Below are positions 26,001 through 37,269 of a DNA stretch of 64,000 bases, in pieces. Origin of the DNA: Brasenia schreberi (taxonomy: Eukaryota > Streptophyta > Magnoliopsida > Nymphaeales > Cabombaceae); assembly GCA_036023115.1 (NCBI GenBank), contig JAYKKT010000086.1, forward strand, positions 13,221,501 through 13,285,500, in the 5' to 3' direction. The position numbers and the translations under genes were made by a program. How positions within the stretch are numbered: position 1 is the first letter of the stretch; each line of letters begins with the position of its first letter. The notes below the pieces were generated by a model. It made no database searches. It saw only the letters and a list, made by a program, of their open reading frames with translations, and was not told where the DNA came from.

Positions 26001-29000
26001 CCGGAATGTAAGTTCGTACACGACTTAATGTAAAACTCACACAGCTTGAAAGTATATAAGTATGTTATATCTTATGAGCAACAAAGGCTCAAAATGTGCG
26101 TGAGAGTGTAGAGCAAAGGCTCGAGTGCTTTTGTGTGCAAGTGTGAAATTTAAATAACAAACTCACACGACTTGAATGTAACAACCCGAATTGAATTGCA
26201 ACTCACACAGCTTTCATTAAAGTAAATACCTAAAGAGAAATATATACTTTAGCTTAGTTGCGGAAAGGCTTAATGTGTGTACAATCATGTGCAATTAAGA
26301 GCGGAAAGGCTCAAGTGCACGTGGGTGTTCCTTGTGTACGACTAAGAGCGATAAGGGTCAAGTGTGCGTGTGTGGCTTGTGTATCAAGCACGAATATTAT
26401 ATTTCGGGGGGAGACTCCACTCCATTATTACAACCCCATGTCGAATTGAATTGAATTTCAAAGGAGTAAGGTAAAAACCAAATTTAAACACTTACAAGTG
26501 GTCGGCTTTTCCTCTCAACTTGCTCGGGTCCGTCTACCTTGGCAGCCAATAGATAGGTCTCCCTAGGTGGGTTTAGACGTGAGGTTTAGGCTTAGGGTGA
26601 CTTGGGGGAAGTCGGGTGCTTGAGGGCTTAGGTGGGGCTTAGTTCGGCCAAGACGTGGCTTGGCTAAGGGGGTCATGTCTAGGGTGTGGTCCTAGTTAAG
26701 TGGGTATGGTCTTAGGTAGTGGGATGGTTTGGGATGTGAGCTAGGTAGGTCATGGCTAAGGTGGGGCTGGGTGCTAGTCGGTACTAAGGAGATGGGTGTG
26801 GTAGTTATGGGCAGGTGGGTGAGATGGGATGCGGCAGGCGGTAGGGAGAAGGTGCAGGCGCTGGGAGAGGTGTGGTGTGGCGCTAGGACATGGAGTCACG
26901 GCAGGTCGGCAGGGTACGTTGCGGCAGGCGGTAGGCGGGCCGAGGCACTGCAGGGGGTGCAACAAGGAGATGGGGTGTGTTGCGGGGTGTGGTGTGCAGC
27001 GGGCAGGTGGCTGAGTTTCGGTTGGAGCTAGGGTATGGAAGGCGGTAGGGTAGGTAGAGGGTGTGGCTGGCTGGAGCTCGGAAGTGGTAGGTCGACAGGC
27101 GAATGAGATGGGAAGTCGGCAGGTGTTGGGGTAGAGGTGGCAGGCGCTGCAGGGAGCCGGGTGGTGTGCAGGTAGGTGAGGGACGCGCAGGTTGGCGGTA
27201 GCCGAGTGCGTGTAGGGAATGGGCAGTTGGTAGGGTGCCGGATGGGGTTTGAACTAGACTCAAATCGAGTGCAGCTACACTCGGTTAGGGTTAGACTAGG
27301 TTGGTGGGGAAGTGGGTTGGGCTAGGTCTAGGTTAGATGGGTCGACTAGGGCTTGATTATGGCAAGGTGAGTGAGTCGGTTTGGGGTATGTGGGCTAGGT
27401 TGGTTGGGTCTAGGGTGGTCCAGCCAAGGGACAAAAGGGAGTCGGTTTGGGGCAGGTAGGCTAGGTTGGGGGAGTTGGGGTTAGGTTTAGTGGCTAGGTT
27501 AGGTGAGTTGGGCGGCTAGGTTGGGGTTAGGTTGAGAGACCTACCTCTTGGAGCCGGTCCACCTCGTGTAGCCCTTTGTCCACGCCTTGTTGCAACCATC
27601 CTTCATGTTGGTGCAGCCTTAGGTTGAGTTAGGTCCATACAAGGCTTGAGCCCACACCCTTGATCAAGCCCACAAGGCTAGCCCACCTTCACCAAAGTCA
27701 AGCCTACCAACCTTCTCTCTCCTATTTTATGGCCTCTCTCTCTCTCTCTCCAAGCCTCCCAAGGGAATTCACGTGAACTTTTTATGCCCCCTCTCACCTC
27801 TATTTATAGGCAAGGGGTTGGGTCTTGGGTTTGGATCTTGAGATCCAAATCCGATCCAAATACTATTTGGGTTTGGATATGGATATTTGGGTCCAGATCC
27901 AATTCAAATTTTCATTTCTTCAGTCCTTCTTGGCGTTTCGAGACGGATAGTTTTCACGGGCCCTGGCTTTATCAGTGCTCCGTCTTGGGCTGAGTTTTCC
28001 CCAACCTTTTCGTCTGAACTCCTTCTCACCTTCAAGATTCCATTTCGATTGATTTTTGATATTTCAGGCTTGGGCTTGGATTTCTGATGATTTGGTTGAT
28101 GCTTTTGACTTTGTATTTCATGTTTTGGGCTTGAAGTCTGCTTCTGGCCTGGGCTCTCCTTTTGCCTTTTGATCATGCTTTTATCAGGCCATGCTGAATT
28201 CTAGGCTTTTGAACTTGCTTTTGGAGCTGCTTTTGATCAGGCTTCACCTATTCGTTTTGGCTTTTTACAAAATGGGGACTTGGCCCGAGTTTAAGAAATT
28301 CATATTTCGAATGGGTTTTCAACAGAAGTTTAAAGCTCTTGGAACTCCTGGGTTTTCGAAAACTCAAAATTTGGTTTTGAAATGGATTTTCAAACCAGGT
28401 GATTGTTTTGGAAAATCATTTTATTTTGGGGTGTTTACAGAGAGGTGACGAGTGGTGTATTAACATCTTATTAATGGGAGGGTCAAGTACTTAAAATGGG
28501 ACAATGATGCACTCCTAAAGACGATACTTTCTTTTATTAACCATTGGATCAATCTAATCCAACGGACAATATTAGTATTGACGCCTATGGCTTCCATTGA
28601 AAAGGAAACACTCCCAAAAGAAATATGGAAATAGTATTCCTTTTAGGCTTTGCCTTTCATTTCAGAAGAAAACTTCAATTAGGTTGTTACTTTTGCTGCT
28701 TAGGCATTTTCTAATGTCTTTCTTCATCATAGATGGCAAACATACATCAATACGAACATTAAGAATCAGAGAAGATTATCGTTGAAGGTATCATAATGAA
28801 AACCATTAATACTAGGCAAATTAACCCGTTTATCATATTCGATTTTTGATTTTTGGTGAGTTAAACCTTGAAACACGATAAAGAGTGCTTGACATTATCG
28901 TGGTCATTAGCAAATCATGTTTTTCGCCATGTAAGCAAAATTTTGTTGGTGATCAAACTATTGTACATTTTATTTCAACAAGATAAATAATAGTGGATCC

Positions 29001-29180
29001 AACAAGATAAATCTTTGATCACTTGGATACAACTTTCTTCTTCTTTTCCTAGCAAGAGATCAAAAAGTTTAAATTTTTTTCTGCGGTCATACTAGTTAGG
29101 TCATGCTCAATTTTTTTCCTAGCAAGCAGAGAAACATCATGTCGACAATACTGTTTGGGGGCGGGGGGATTATGCCAGAC

Positions 29181-29236
<56 letters not shown>

Positions 29237-29338
29237 CTTCTTGTTTCTCTGCTGGGCTGCAATGGCAAGACCAAAGGCGACCGAGTCTAGGGCCATAATG
29301 AATGCAATTATCATACGAGAGGCCTTGCTGTCGCCCAT
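22603..29338 (-). CDS. DUF1218 membrane protein gene, 3 exons, one-base frameshift
   Basis: Three exons on the minus strand (29338-29237, 24776-24569, 22852-22603), all with GT..AG borders, give about 186 residues, the usual family length. Helix 1 begins after MGDSKASR and contains MALDSVAFGLAIAA. Exon 2 starts GKVHADW and carries a conserved C..Y segment and helix 2. Exons 2/3 encode helix 3 (ending CCW / LTFLIAEACLIAG), then CETIRKGMFGAGAAFT and helix 4 (LGVAFY). This is the Arabidopsis At1g13380-like DUF1218 layout; relatives in the family (VCC/DEAL, MWL) act in the endomembrane system in vein patterning and wall lignin. Reading exon 2 needs one extra base near 24626-24632: upstream gives SRCLC, downstream GKGLMPGSR, where the family has RCFCCGK. 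Exon 2 is 208 bases where 209 would keep frame. It is either a sequence error or a young pseudogene. Introns of 4,460 and 1,716 bp are swollen by repeats. Confidence 0.85.
22961..23021. repeat. (AT)n-(AG)n microsatellite
   Basis: About 30 bases of AT dinucleotides directly followed by about 30 bases of AG dinucleotides, touching the left edge of the 304-bp duplication. Confidence 0.95.
23023..23633. repeat. 304-bp tandem duplication
   Basis: Two head-to-tail copies (23023-23326 and 23327-about 23633) starting AACATGGTAAATGC and ending GTAGATGTGAAACTAAAC. No difference was seen between them by eye, so the duplication is recent. The unit carries AAAGTATTGTTATACTTTGT, a phrase also found near 57995 in another repeat, which suggests the unit is a dispersed MITE-like element. 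Confidence 0.9.
24569..24776 (-). CDS. DUF1218 gene exon 2 (frameshifted)
   Basis: The acceptor is GGGTGCAG before GGT AAG GTT; the donor is CTGCTG then GTAACG. The first frame runs to SRCLC and then meets TGA at 24617-24615. The second frame supplies GKGLMPGSRICVLFLFICCW, which joins exon 3 correctly. One missing base near 24626-24632 explains both. Confidence 0.85.
25254..25258. repeat. target-site duplication, left (GAGAG)
   Basis: GAGAG directly before the TGTAAACA end of the solo LTR; the same five bases follow it at 28440-28444. Confidence 0.75.
25640..26390. repeat. degenerate minisatellite inside the solo LTR
   Basis: Repeated modules AGAGCGGAAAGGCTCAATTG followed by TGAGTGAGTG and AACTCACACGACTTGAAT recur with a spacing near 100-110 bases, for example at about 25810 and 25919, decaying towards 26390. 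Confidence 0.8.
26520..27540. repeat. GT-rich low-complexity tract in the solo LTR
   Basis: About 1 kb of strongly G/T-biased plus strand made of GGTAGG, GGCTAGGTTGGG and GGCAGGCGGTAGG-like words. Open frames of up to 126 codons arise here only from this bias and are not genes. Confidence 0.85.
28440..28444. repeat. target-site duplication, right (GAGAG)
   Basis: GAGAG directly after the solo LTR, matching 25254-25258. Confidence 0.75.
29182..29234. repeat. (AG)n microsatellite at the exon 1 donor
   Basis: About 26 AG repeats. On the gene's strand this is a CT run that begins two bases after the exon 1 donor dinucleotide, so the donor reads GTTCTCTCTC. Confidence 0.95.
29237..29338 (-). CDS. 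DUF1218 gene exon 1
   Basis: The ATG at 29338-29336 opens a 34-codon exon, MGDSKASR then helix 1 (..MALDSVAFGLAIAAQQ) and RNKK, ending in phase 0 at the GTTCTC donor. The family proteins start with the same short leader and first helix ending in AAEQRR/AAQQRN, which supports this start. Confidence 0.85.
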
Positions 29339-29717
29339 AGATACTGCTTTAACACCAAGACGAAGTTAATTACTCGCCGCCAAGAATCACACAAAAAGAA
29401 TAAGAGTTTTAGACGATATTGTTCTCTCTTCTATAGTCTTTCCCAATACTGAATGAAGGGAAAGAATAAAAGAATGAAGCAACTAAAAGTTGTTGGTGCG
29501 TCTCTTTAATACAGTTGAGAAACCAATATAAAAGCTAAGGTCAAACTGTTGGCTGCCTTAACAACCTTGCTTATGGAAGATAGTGACACCTTTTCTTCCT
29601 TCCGCGGGGGATTATAGCTGACGAAACTCCTCTCAACACGACAAGGAAACCCGACAACGACCTCTTCTTTACAAGCTCATGTCCTATCCACTCAAAACAA
29701 CGCCAAAAGAACAGGTC

Positions 29718-29879
29718 GTGTTTGTGTCCATCGAATGTAGCTAAGAGGTCGAGCATGTTCGCTGTTGACCTGTGGACAACCTAAAACACAAAATTTTGCT
29801 AAAAATACAAGACTTACGTGACCTGAAAAGTCTGTGTTTGTGTCCACCGAAAGTAGCTAAGAGGTCGAGCATGTTCGCT
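29718..29879. repeat. 46-bp direct repeat, two copies
   Basis: Copies at 29718-29763 and 29834-29879 (116 bases apart) share GTGTTTGTGTCCA..GAA.GTAGC and TAAGAGGTCGAGCATGTTCG with only two or three differences. They lie 380-540 bases upstream of the DUF1218 ATG. Confidence 0.85.
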
Positions 29880-29883
29880 ACCA

Positions 29884-30950
29884 TGAGATGAAACATATGA
29901 ACATACGTGACCTGAAACATGGAAAATGCTAACCCCATATATTTTAATCGTTAACCGCACTTTGCCGTGAATTGAACGGTATGTGTGGCCTGGGCCATTA
30001 TAGATAGGAAACGGGAAACAAGGTAGCCATGTGAACTGTTGGATCTTAGTAGCACCGGCTCTCACCTAATCCGAGTTGATTGGATCCTTTCTCCAAAACA
30101 TAGACCCAACCAATTCTTCGATTGAATTTGAGTCTTAGCCGTTGTGCCCGTATCCAAATCCAAATTCATGGACGTTGGACCCTCTTATGCTTGATTGCCC
30201 ATTTCGATCCAAGCTCAGTTGCTCCTACTGATTTAGTTCTCTCAACATTCAAAGCCGATTAAGCAAGACCAGGTCAAGACAGATTCAGTAATTCTTTGAT
30301 CCACCACCAGTTTGACTCAGACAAAACCATACAAAATGTAGCCATTAATGGTTGGTCTAGCAATATAACATAAGACACAAAATGTCCATATACATGATCT
30401 GTATACACACCACAAAGCCATATTTAGGCTGACCTGTTTTTGGCATGAGCATGAATGACACGAAACAAATATGACCAGAAACACGAAATTGCAAGAAAAC
30501 TCATACATTAGTTAAAAACTCGATAAACCTGGAAATCACGTGTTTGTTTTCTACCCAAAGTGACATAATAATTAGGTAGCATTGTGTTTAACATGCTTTT
30601 GACATGGAATGAAACAATATAACCAAATACGCCCCCAAGCATGAATTTGCAACCCATAATCAGCGTCAGCTATAACATCTCAATCGACTGACTTGGTTTT
30701 CGGTTTCAAGTATGTCATCTAATGTTTCATTATTGAAGCTTATGTGTCATTTAGCTTATAAAAAACTTAATCTGAAATGAAATATTCTTCAAAGGGTTAA
30801 AGAAATTTTCTCAAAGGAGCCAAGTGGCACTGGTACAACTTCAACCTTTTGCGACAACTTGCGCAACTATTCCGACGGTTAAAGTGTTCCCTCTATCTTT
30901 TTTTATGCTTTGAGAAATAGGCGAGCATTGGGAGAAAGTTGATAATTATA
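29884..30950. other. intergenic, no gene seen
   Basis: Sequence between the DUF1218 upstream region and the Tat element. Phrases such as ATGACACGAAACAAATATGACC resemble those near 47600 and 54365, so a short dispersed repeat may be present. No coding signal. Confidence 0.4.
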
Positions 30951-31538
30951 TTTGTTGCGGTTTGAAGCAACGACTCCACATGAATGATAGAACATGATGT
31001 ACGTGAGTAAAATATCATAGACAAAAGACATGACAGAGAACTCTAACCATCGTTCTCAAGAGAGAAACATGAATGGATAAGGTATTAGGGGGATGAAATG
31101 GGTCCCCGAGAATTCAACTTTGTGTATCTCAGTTGTCAATGGGGTTGCATAGGAACTCGAGAAGATGAAAGGGCTATGTTACTTCTACTCATAGGAAAAA
31201 TAAATGAAGAAAGAATTGCGATTGTATAATTGATTTATGGATACCATCTTTAACTATGCATACCTATTTATGGACTTTCATGGAAACGACAAATATCATG
31301 TCAAGCTTTTAATGTGTGATTTTAGATAACTCCCTACTTTTCTATTCATGTCACTTTTCTCACCGCCACGTTGATTGGGGTATGTCAACTGACCCGATGA
31401 TTCATAAGATTAGCTCGGGGTAATGGGCTTGTCCCGCATGCTCAAAGTGATAACCCTTCATGAGCTACATATCCCTTCCTTTTTCGAAACTCTCCACTTA
31501 CTGTCAAGTATCCTCATATATTTTTTAATGTCAATACA
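30951..31538 (-). repeat. 3' LTR of Tat element
   Basis: It aligns by eye with 43992-44555 over its length: shared blocks include CAGAGAACTCTAACC, GTTCTCAAG, CAATGGGGTTGCATA and AGGCTATGTTACTT. On the minus strand a TGTATTGACA start follows the purine run AGGGGGAA (31539-31546). Divergence of the two LTRs is high, so the insertion is old. Confidence 0.75.
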
Positions 31539-32499
31539 TTCCCCCTGTGACTCCATATATGCAGTTAACAAGAGTATGAGTCATACTCAAATAAATTTCA
31601 TGCCTCAAACGTAATTCTCGGGATTTTGTTTAGTCGTTGTTAGGATGTACAAATTCAATGACTTTCCTCCCAATTTTCATGCTTTCCAATAATTTGAGCA
31701 ACCTTTACTAGAATTTATTATCTTCCTTCTATCATGGCTTCTCCTTCGAATGTTGTTCTTTCTCCAACCTTTGAATCGACCCTTTGCTCTCTGACTTTCA
31801 TATCCGAGAATAGCTTTTCAATGGAGTGAATTCATGATCTCCCGATGCCCAAACTTTCTCCATTCTTGACCTACAATCAATTAATTATATATCAATTGGG
31901 TAAATAGAGTTATGAATCAAAAGCGCCATCTTTGGGTCTAATGGGGTATTCATGACCTCATCATTCTATCTTGTTTGGCCATACAATTTGATAGCGATCT
32001 CCTCTATTCTTGCTTATCTTTTTCAATCTCCCAATATAACCGCTTCCAATTCTCTTTTGAAATGATATCACCTACTATTTAGTATATCCAAGCAATTAAA
32101 TGTCTTTCAATCAATGGTATTGATCATATCTCTTTAACACATGAGGATTTTTATACCCTAGAACTCTCTTTATAACTTTCTTGGGATGACTTTATCCATC
32201 ATCGCTCCAGTATACGATCGGCGATGGATAACGAAACTACGCATTCTTGTTGTTGTGGTTCTCTCATTACATCATTTGTGTTCATGAAACCAAAGTTAAC
32301 AAGTACGTGTGGTACAGTTTTGTTATTATGTTTAGCATCAAACTATCACTCACCTCTTTTTGGTTATGGTCTATCATCCGATCAATTCTTCTCTTGAAGC
32401 CCTTTGAAATTACAATCCTACCCATTTTATAGAGGGTTCATGTGATTTCTTCAATTTTGGATACATCTATGTCCCCAAGTTCGGATTTTCATACCTTTC

Positions 32500-33730
32500 T
32501 CTCCAACGAATCAATGTTGATACCCTAGGACCTATCTTAAGTTTTATTCCTCTAACCTCAGCTTCGTCATTTGAGATCATTACTCGATTGTGGACCATCA
32601 TCCCTATTGAGATATCCTTTCTTTCTTCATATTTTTCTATGCTTGAATCCAACAAGACCTCCAAATTCAAAGAGGATCTCTACAAAACTAAGATATCGAG
32701 GATCTTTTCTCTTTGACTTTTATTTTATGGTGCTCTCGGTTGTTCCAATTTAATCCAATTGTCGCTTAGCCATACTACTCACATTACCTAGCTCGACAAT
32801 TAGGTTTTCATCAAGTCTTGTTAGCTATCAAAGAGCTCTTACTCGAGAATTATCACCAAGAATTTGTCCTCATACTTCTCCATTCATATCTTTGCCTTGG
32901 TGAGATACCAAAATTCTTTTCTTGGTGGACAATCATTCATATGGGGATGACTAAGATCTCGATTGATAACTACAAATCAAGACTCATTGACTACGAGATG
33001 AACATAATTACTGACAATAATCTCAAATCCCGACATAAGCATCCATTAGTACATTCCCTGACTCCTTTAGCATGTCCTTTTGTGTCATCAGTTCCTTCCG
33101 AAGAAGGGAACTTACTCCTACTAGAACTACTAGTAGTAAAACTCGACCTAAGATGAAGAATTTGCCATCGGAGCCCATCGTAATACATGATTTGACTGAT
33201 GACATTACATACTCCATGCACGCAGCCACTAATGAGAGACCCATATTTTATTTTGAACTACGTAACAACTTGACCCTAAAGTATCTTAAGCAAGAAGTAA
33301 CATATCTAGTGCTTTCTCTACCATATTGGATGAGTTTTCTTCCATCGCCTTATGGGAGATCATAAATTCCATGATCGAGCAACTTAACACAAGCTCCTTT
33401 TCTCTCCTTTCTACTTTGAATGAAGTTGGTCTCGGTCTATACATTATACAAACCTTTTGGACAGACACAAATCTTTCTTCCAAACTAGGAAGATTAATTA
33501 AAGAAGCTTATGATATCTACATCCAAATTCGTGAACATCTTGACGCAAGTCAAAATCGTCGAGTCACAACCCAAGCTCAACTCGCTTCTTTCATCAAGCA
33601 TCAAGAGCACATATGCTCTTTCTCTCAACAGGTTGCCGACGTTGGGGTACTTCACTGTAATTTGACTACCCAAATGATAGAATTGTCTTCATATATAATC
33701 AATCTCAAGAACAAAGACTTCATTGTCTAA
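32500..33730 (+). pseudogene. antisense extra frame of the Tat element, C-terminal-like part
   Basis: Plus-strand frames 32818-33156 and 33326-33730 lie opposite to the element's sense. The second is open for 134 codons, helical and rich in Q, H and S, with heptad-like spacing of L/I/V, and ends at 33730. Extra frames of Tat elements commonly end in a helical or coiled-coil tail, so this may be the tail of a PMD-type extra frame. No catalytic motif is visible. Confidence 0.4.
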
Positions 33731-34439
33731 GCTGATATTTTGTTCCTCAAAGAGTAGCTTGAGATTTTTTATTGGTGTCACCAAGAATTACTAATTGACA
33801 TTTCTTGAGTATAGTCTTATCTCAGTTCCCTATCATCTCAAGCTTGCTCCAGATAAGAAGGTTTCAGCTGCATGACAGCTTGCTCAAGAATCACAAGAGT
33901 TGTATACCATATTGTCCAATCATGAAACTCTAGAGAGGGATGCTCAAATCAATGCTCATGATCATAGCAACCTCAAGGAACACTGAAAAGTTTGAGGGCA
34001 GTTCTGCAGTAGATGTTGGGTTAGGTTATGTAGGTTATATAGGTAAATCGAGGATATCATAATGAAAATATTGTTATCATTTTTAGTCAATAATAGTTGA
34101 TATAAAATGTCTAATCTTTTTCTCATATGTAAATCTATTACTTTGCTCTTTTACGCTTTAGCCCCTCACCTTTCATTCATCCGAGAAATCCATTGGGACT
34201 TAGCTAAAATGTCATTTAATGTTGTATGTTATCTTGTGCCGCTACCTTGTTAGCCTATCATCGCTTCAAATCATGAGCCAAATTACTGACACGAAGTAAC
34301 ACGACTTGACATCAATGGGACATTGCTTCCTCTCACTATAAAATATGACCAAGAATAATACTCTTCCTCATCTTTTTTCATGAAACATTGTGAACTTTCT
34401 CCTTGCATCCAAGCTCTCCTATGAAGAACGTCTCGAGCC

Positions 34440-37140
34440 TCTTCCTTACCCGACATTCCCATGGTTTATGGGAACCTAACTCCATCTAGAATCCCGACTT
34501 TGGGTTACCAAGCATTGCAATTTACTGACTCTTACTATTCCCTTTTCAGTAATGTTGTGTCTACCACAGAAGGCCTTAGAATTGTCAAAGAGATGATTGT
34601 CTCGGAAAAGCCTTTTGCTCTATACAATGTGGCTATGGTACAATAATTTTTTCAAAGGCCTTTGCACCTGGTCAAGACCTTCTGGGAAATGCATCTAGTG
34701 ATTGGACCAAGTGGGTGTTGCACACATCGACGACCAGTGGAGAATCTTTGAACTTATACAATTGTCTTGCATCATCCTTGCTGACCTCATTCTTCTCTTT
34801 AGCTTCTTAGGCTTTTGTCTATTAAACTCAACTATTTTATTCTAAAGTGAGTATCATAGGTCCTACCCTCTTAGATGTTCATGCCATTATCGGACTCCCC
34901 TCTTATAGTGTTGAACTCCATTTTTTGGTTCTTCTTCTCTTCTTCTTCCTTCATTTCAAAAACCTTTTATACAAAGAATTCTTAGAAGCCAACATACAAG
35001 ATTGAGGGTAGGTAACTCAAAATGAACATGTCAACTTTCTTTTATTCTAGTTGTTTAAGTTTGTTGTCTGCCACAACAACATAACAATTACCAAAGAATA
35101 TCATGCCATTGTTGAGACCCTATTTTATGATCATTTCATTTTTTGCTCATTTTCTTGAGTATTTCTTTTCAGGGCATTTGATCTTTCATTTCTCAACTTG
35201 CTAACGGAAAAACACCCAATATTGCTTCTGGCTATGGTGGTTTCTCCAGTGTTGGATATACCTATATTTTGTAGGGTTGCTCACTCTTTACTTTCTCGGG
35301 TCACCATCTTGTTGACCTTAAATGGGAGGAATTATTTCTTTACAGCGTTTTGTTAAAACTCTGTCCTATTAATCTGACTCAATAAATCACTCATTTAGAG
35401 TTTGACACTAATTTTGATATACATGACTTAGTTAGGTATTAAAAAAAGTATCTAGCCCTACTCAGATCTCCACAATAGAGTGACAATTATTCTTGTGCCC
35501 TCATGATTTTGTGAATAGAGTTGGTGCATTGTCCTCCTCCACTAACTGTACAATGACTAAGAGATATTTTTCTCAATGTTTAGCTCACCAATTCGGGCTT
35601 GTTTAGAGAATTTCTGACCCCATTTATCCGATTGAGACACTAGCAGGTGGCGTAGGAAAGTCAAATTCAGGAGTCGACATGATAACTAAAGCCAACCTAT
35701 GAATGATCAAGAGTTTCCTTTTCAATGACTTTATGACCAAGCCAAAGGCCACCCTTGAATATGGAGAATGATGGTCCTCAACCATTTATGTGATTTTTGA
35801 CAAAGAATCAGAGGACTTTATTCATCAATTCACTAATTAATGCTTGTTGAACCGAGTGATAAACATACCTTGATCAATCAAACCACATCGTCCCAAAGAC
35901 ATCCTCGCTCCAGTGTTCCGACCCCTACTTCTCCATGATCTTGCCGATGTCTTAAAAGGGTAAGTTTTCTTAGTGTTATATTATTTGTTTACTTCTCTCT
36001 TTTTCTTCATTTTAACCCTATTGGTATTGTTCATAGGTAGCCGAAGCTCCTCCCTATCCTACGTGTTCAAACATAGGTCCCTTTTAGCGACCTCTAATTC
36101 GGCCAAGGTCATCACGGCTCATCAAGAAGAACTCTTCTACCTCGACCATAGCACTTACTACACCATATTAAGAGGCACTACATATTCCCACTAATCATAT
36201 TACAACTATAGGTGCACCCTACCAGGAAGATACTAAAGTTTTCACTCCATTTGGGTAACAATTGCTGTAACACAAGTCTTAGAAGCCTCCGTCGAGGCGA
36301 CTCCTAACGAGAAACCTCAGTTAGAGGCTCAAACCAAAATCCCTTTGGCTCTAAGACTCGAGGGATCTCTTGTGCTCGTTTTGACTAGCACTTCATAGCC
36401 TCACTCAAACACTTTATCAACAACTATTGCTTTCAGACCAAAAGCCACTCCTACAAAGGGAGCCACCAATGTTTTTTCAAGGGAGACTTTAGTGAATACA
36501 AATGCACCAAGTGATGATGTTGTACTCGTGAGAATTCTGAAGAAGGGTAAGAACTCCAAGACACTCTTTCTTCTACCCTTTAGATTCTAGTCATCAATCT
36601 AGATGTACCTACTTGAGCTCGACAAATCTACTTTCATCTCTAGAGGGCTATCAACTATCAGTTGTCGAGGCTCTCTATGAACAATCAATAGTTGTCAGAT
36701 TTCCATTCTGGGTTGGACCATCTTGTATAAGAATGAGCTCAATCAAGAGTATCTCCTGATAACTTTTGGTCTTAGGCTTTTAATCTATGAGATAGCATGA
36801 ATTGGTGTCAAGAATCTCGTGAGTGTATTGACCATCTCGGATGAGACTTTCTTTCTCTTTCAAGAAGTTGCTTCCCTTACATCATAACTAGCCTCTTTCA
36901 ATGATTGTTTGGCCCTACACTATCAAGAACTTACAGTCACAATCGGAACTTATGAAGAGGAGCAGTGAAAACTACAAGAGTTGGAGGAAGCTTACTTAGA
37001 GTCCCTCTCAAGGAGCTAAGTATAAGAGGAACCATTGGTGATCGATAGTCTTAGGGCTCTGGAGTAGGAATATGAAGAGTGTCAGATGATTATGGTCCAA
37101 GGCAAATGGGCTTGATCAGGAACCGCATCAACCTTTGATA
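34440..37140 (+). pseudogene. antisense plant mobile domain (PMD)-like frame in the Tat element
   Basis: Read on the plus strand in broken frames: FWEMHLVIGPSG near 34690, PTLLDVHAIIGLPSYSVEL near 34860-34915 (PMD proteins have the pattern PTLFDVAAITGL), VNFLLFWLFKFVVCHNN near 35030 (pattern FLLYWLNKFVFC) and KEYHAIVETLF, all in the order of the PMD. A basic region with KPKATPTKGATN and VLVRILKKGKN follows near 36430-36560, then a helical tail to about 37140. PMD proteins (MAIN/MAIL in Arabidopsis) act in gene silencing with PP7-type phosphatases, and PMDs are widespread in plant transposons. Many stops; not functional. Confidence 0.55.
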
Positions 37141-37269
37141 AGGCATTTACCTTATGATGAATATTCTTTTATTTTTGTAATTCTTTTGATAATAGTATAC
37201 TCATATTCATTGAAGTTTTTTTTAATAAACTATCATTCCCAAATAGAAGGATAATACATTTTTATATAC

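Larger units (their letters stand above)
25259..28439 (-). mobile_element. solo LTR, 3.18 kb, with target duplication
   Basis: The block begins TGTAAACATG and ends ATGTTTACA-like (TGTTTACA) on the plus strand, so its ends are inverted TG..CA termini; GAGAG flanks both sides. No gag or pol is inside. On the minus strand it opens TGTAAACACCCC and has a CTATAAATAG box near 27802-27811, the expected promoter position. A matching relative lies at 55528-57717: the segment at 25352-25401 is the reverse complement, with few changes, of about 57525-57575. A single LTR left after recombination between two LTRs explains this best; a large non-coding (LARD-like) element is the alternative. Confidence 0.75.
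24777..29236 (-). other. DUF1218 intron 1 (4,460 bp)
   Basis: The intron carries a 3.18-kb solo LTR (25259-28439) and, at its 5' border, a long CT repeat. Outside these about 1.2 kb remains, close to an ordinary plant intron. Confidence 0.75.

Noticed and set aside
26729..27263. Open frames of 60-126 codons on both strands in the GT-rich tract
   Set aside because: They arise from low-complexity GT-biased sequence inside a solo LTR; the translations are compositionally trivial and overlap on both strands.
27270..27300. Telomere-like TTAGGGTTAG
   Set aside because: It occurs once within the GT-rich tract and is not a run of TTTAGGG units.
29523..29534. TATAAAAG box as promoter of the DUF1218 gene
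   Set aside because: It lies on the plus strand, pointing away from the gene. A weaker ACTATAGAAG on the correct strand near 29434-29443 is possible but unsupported.
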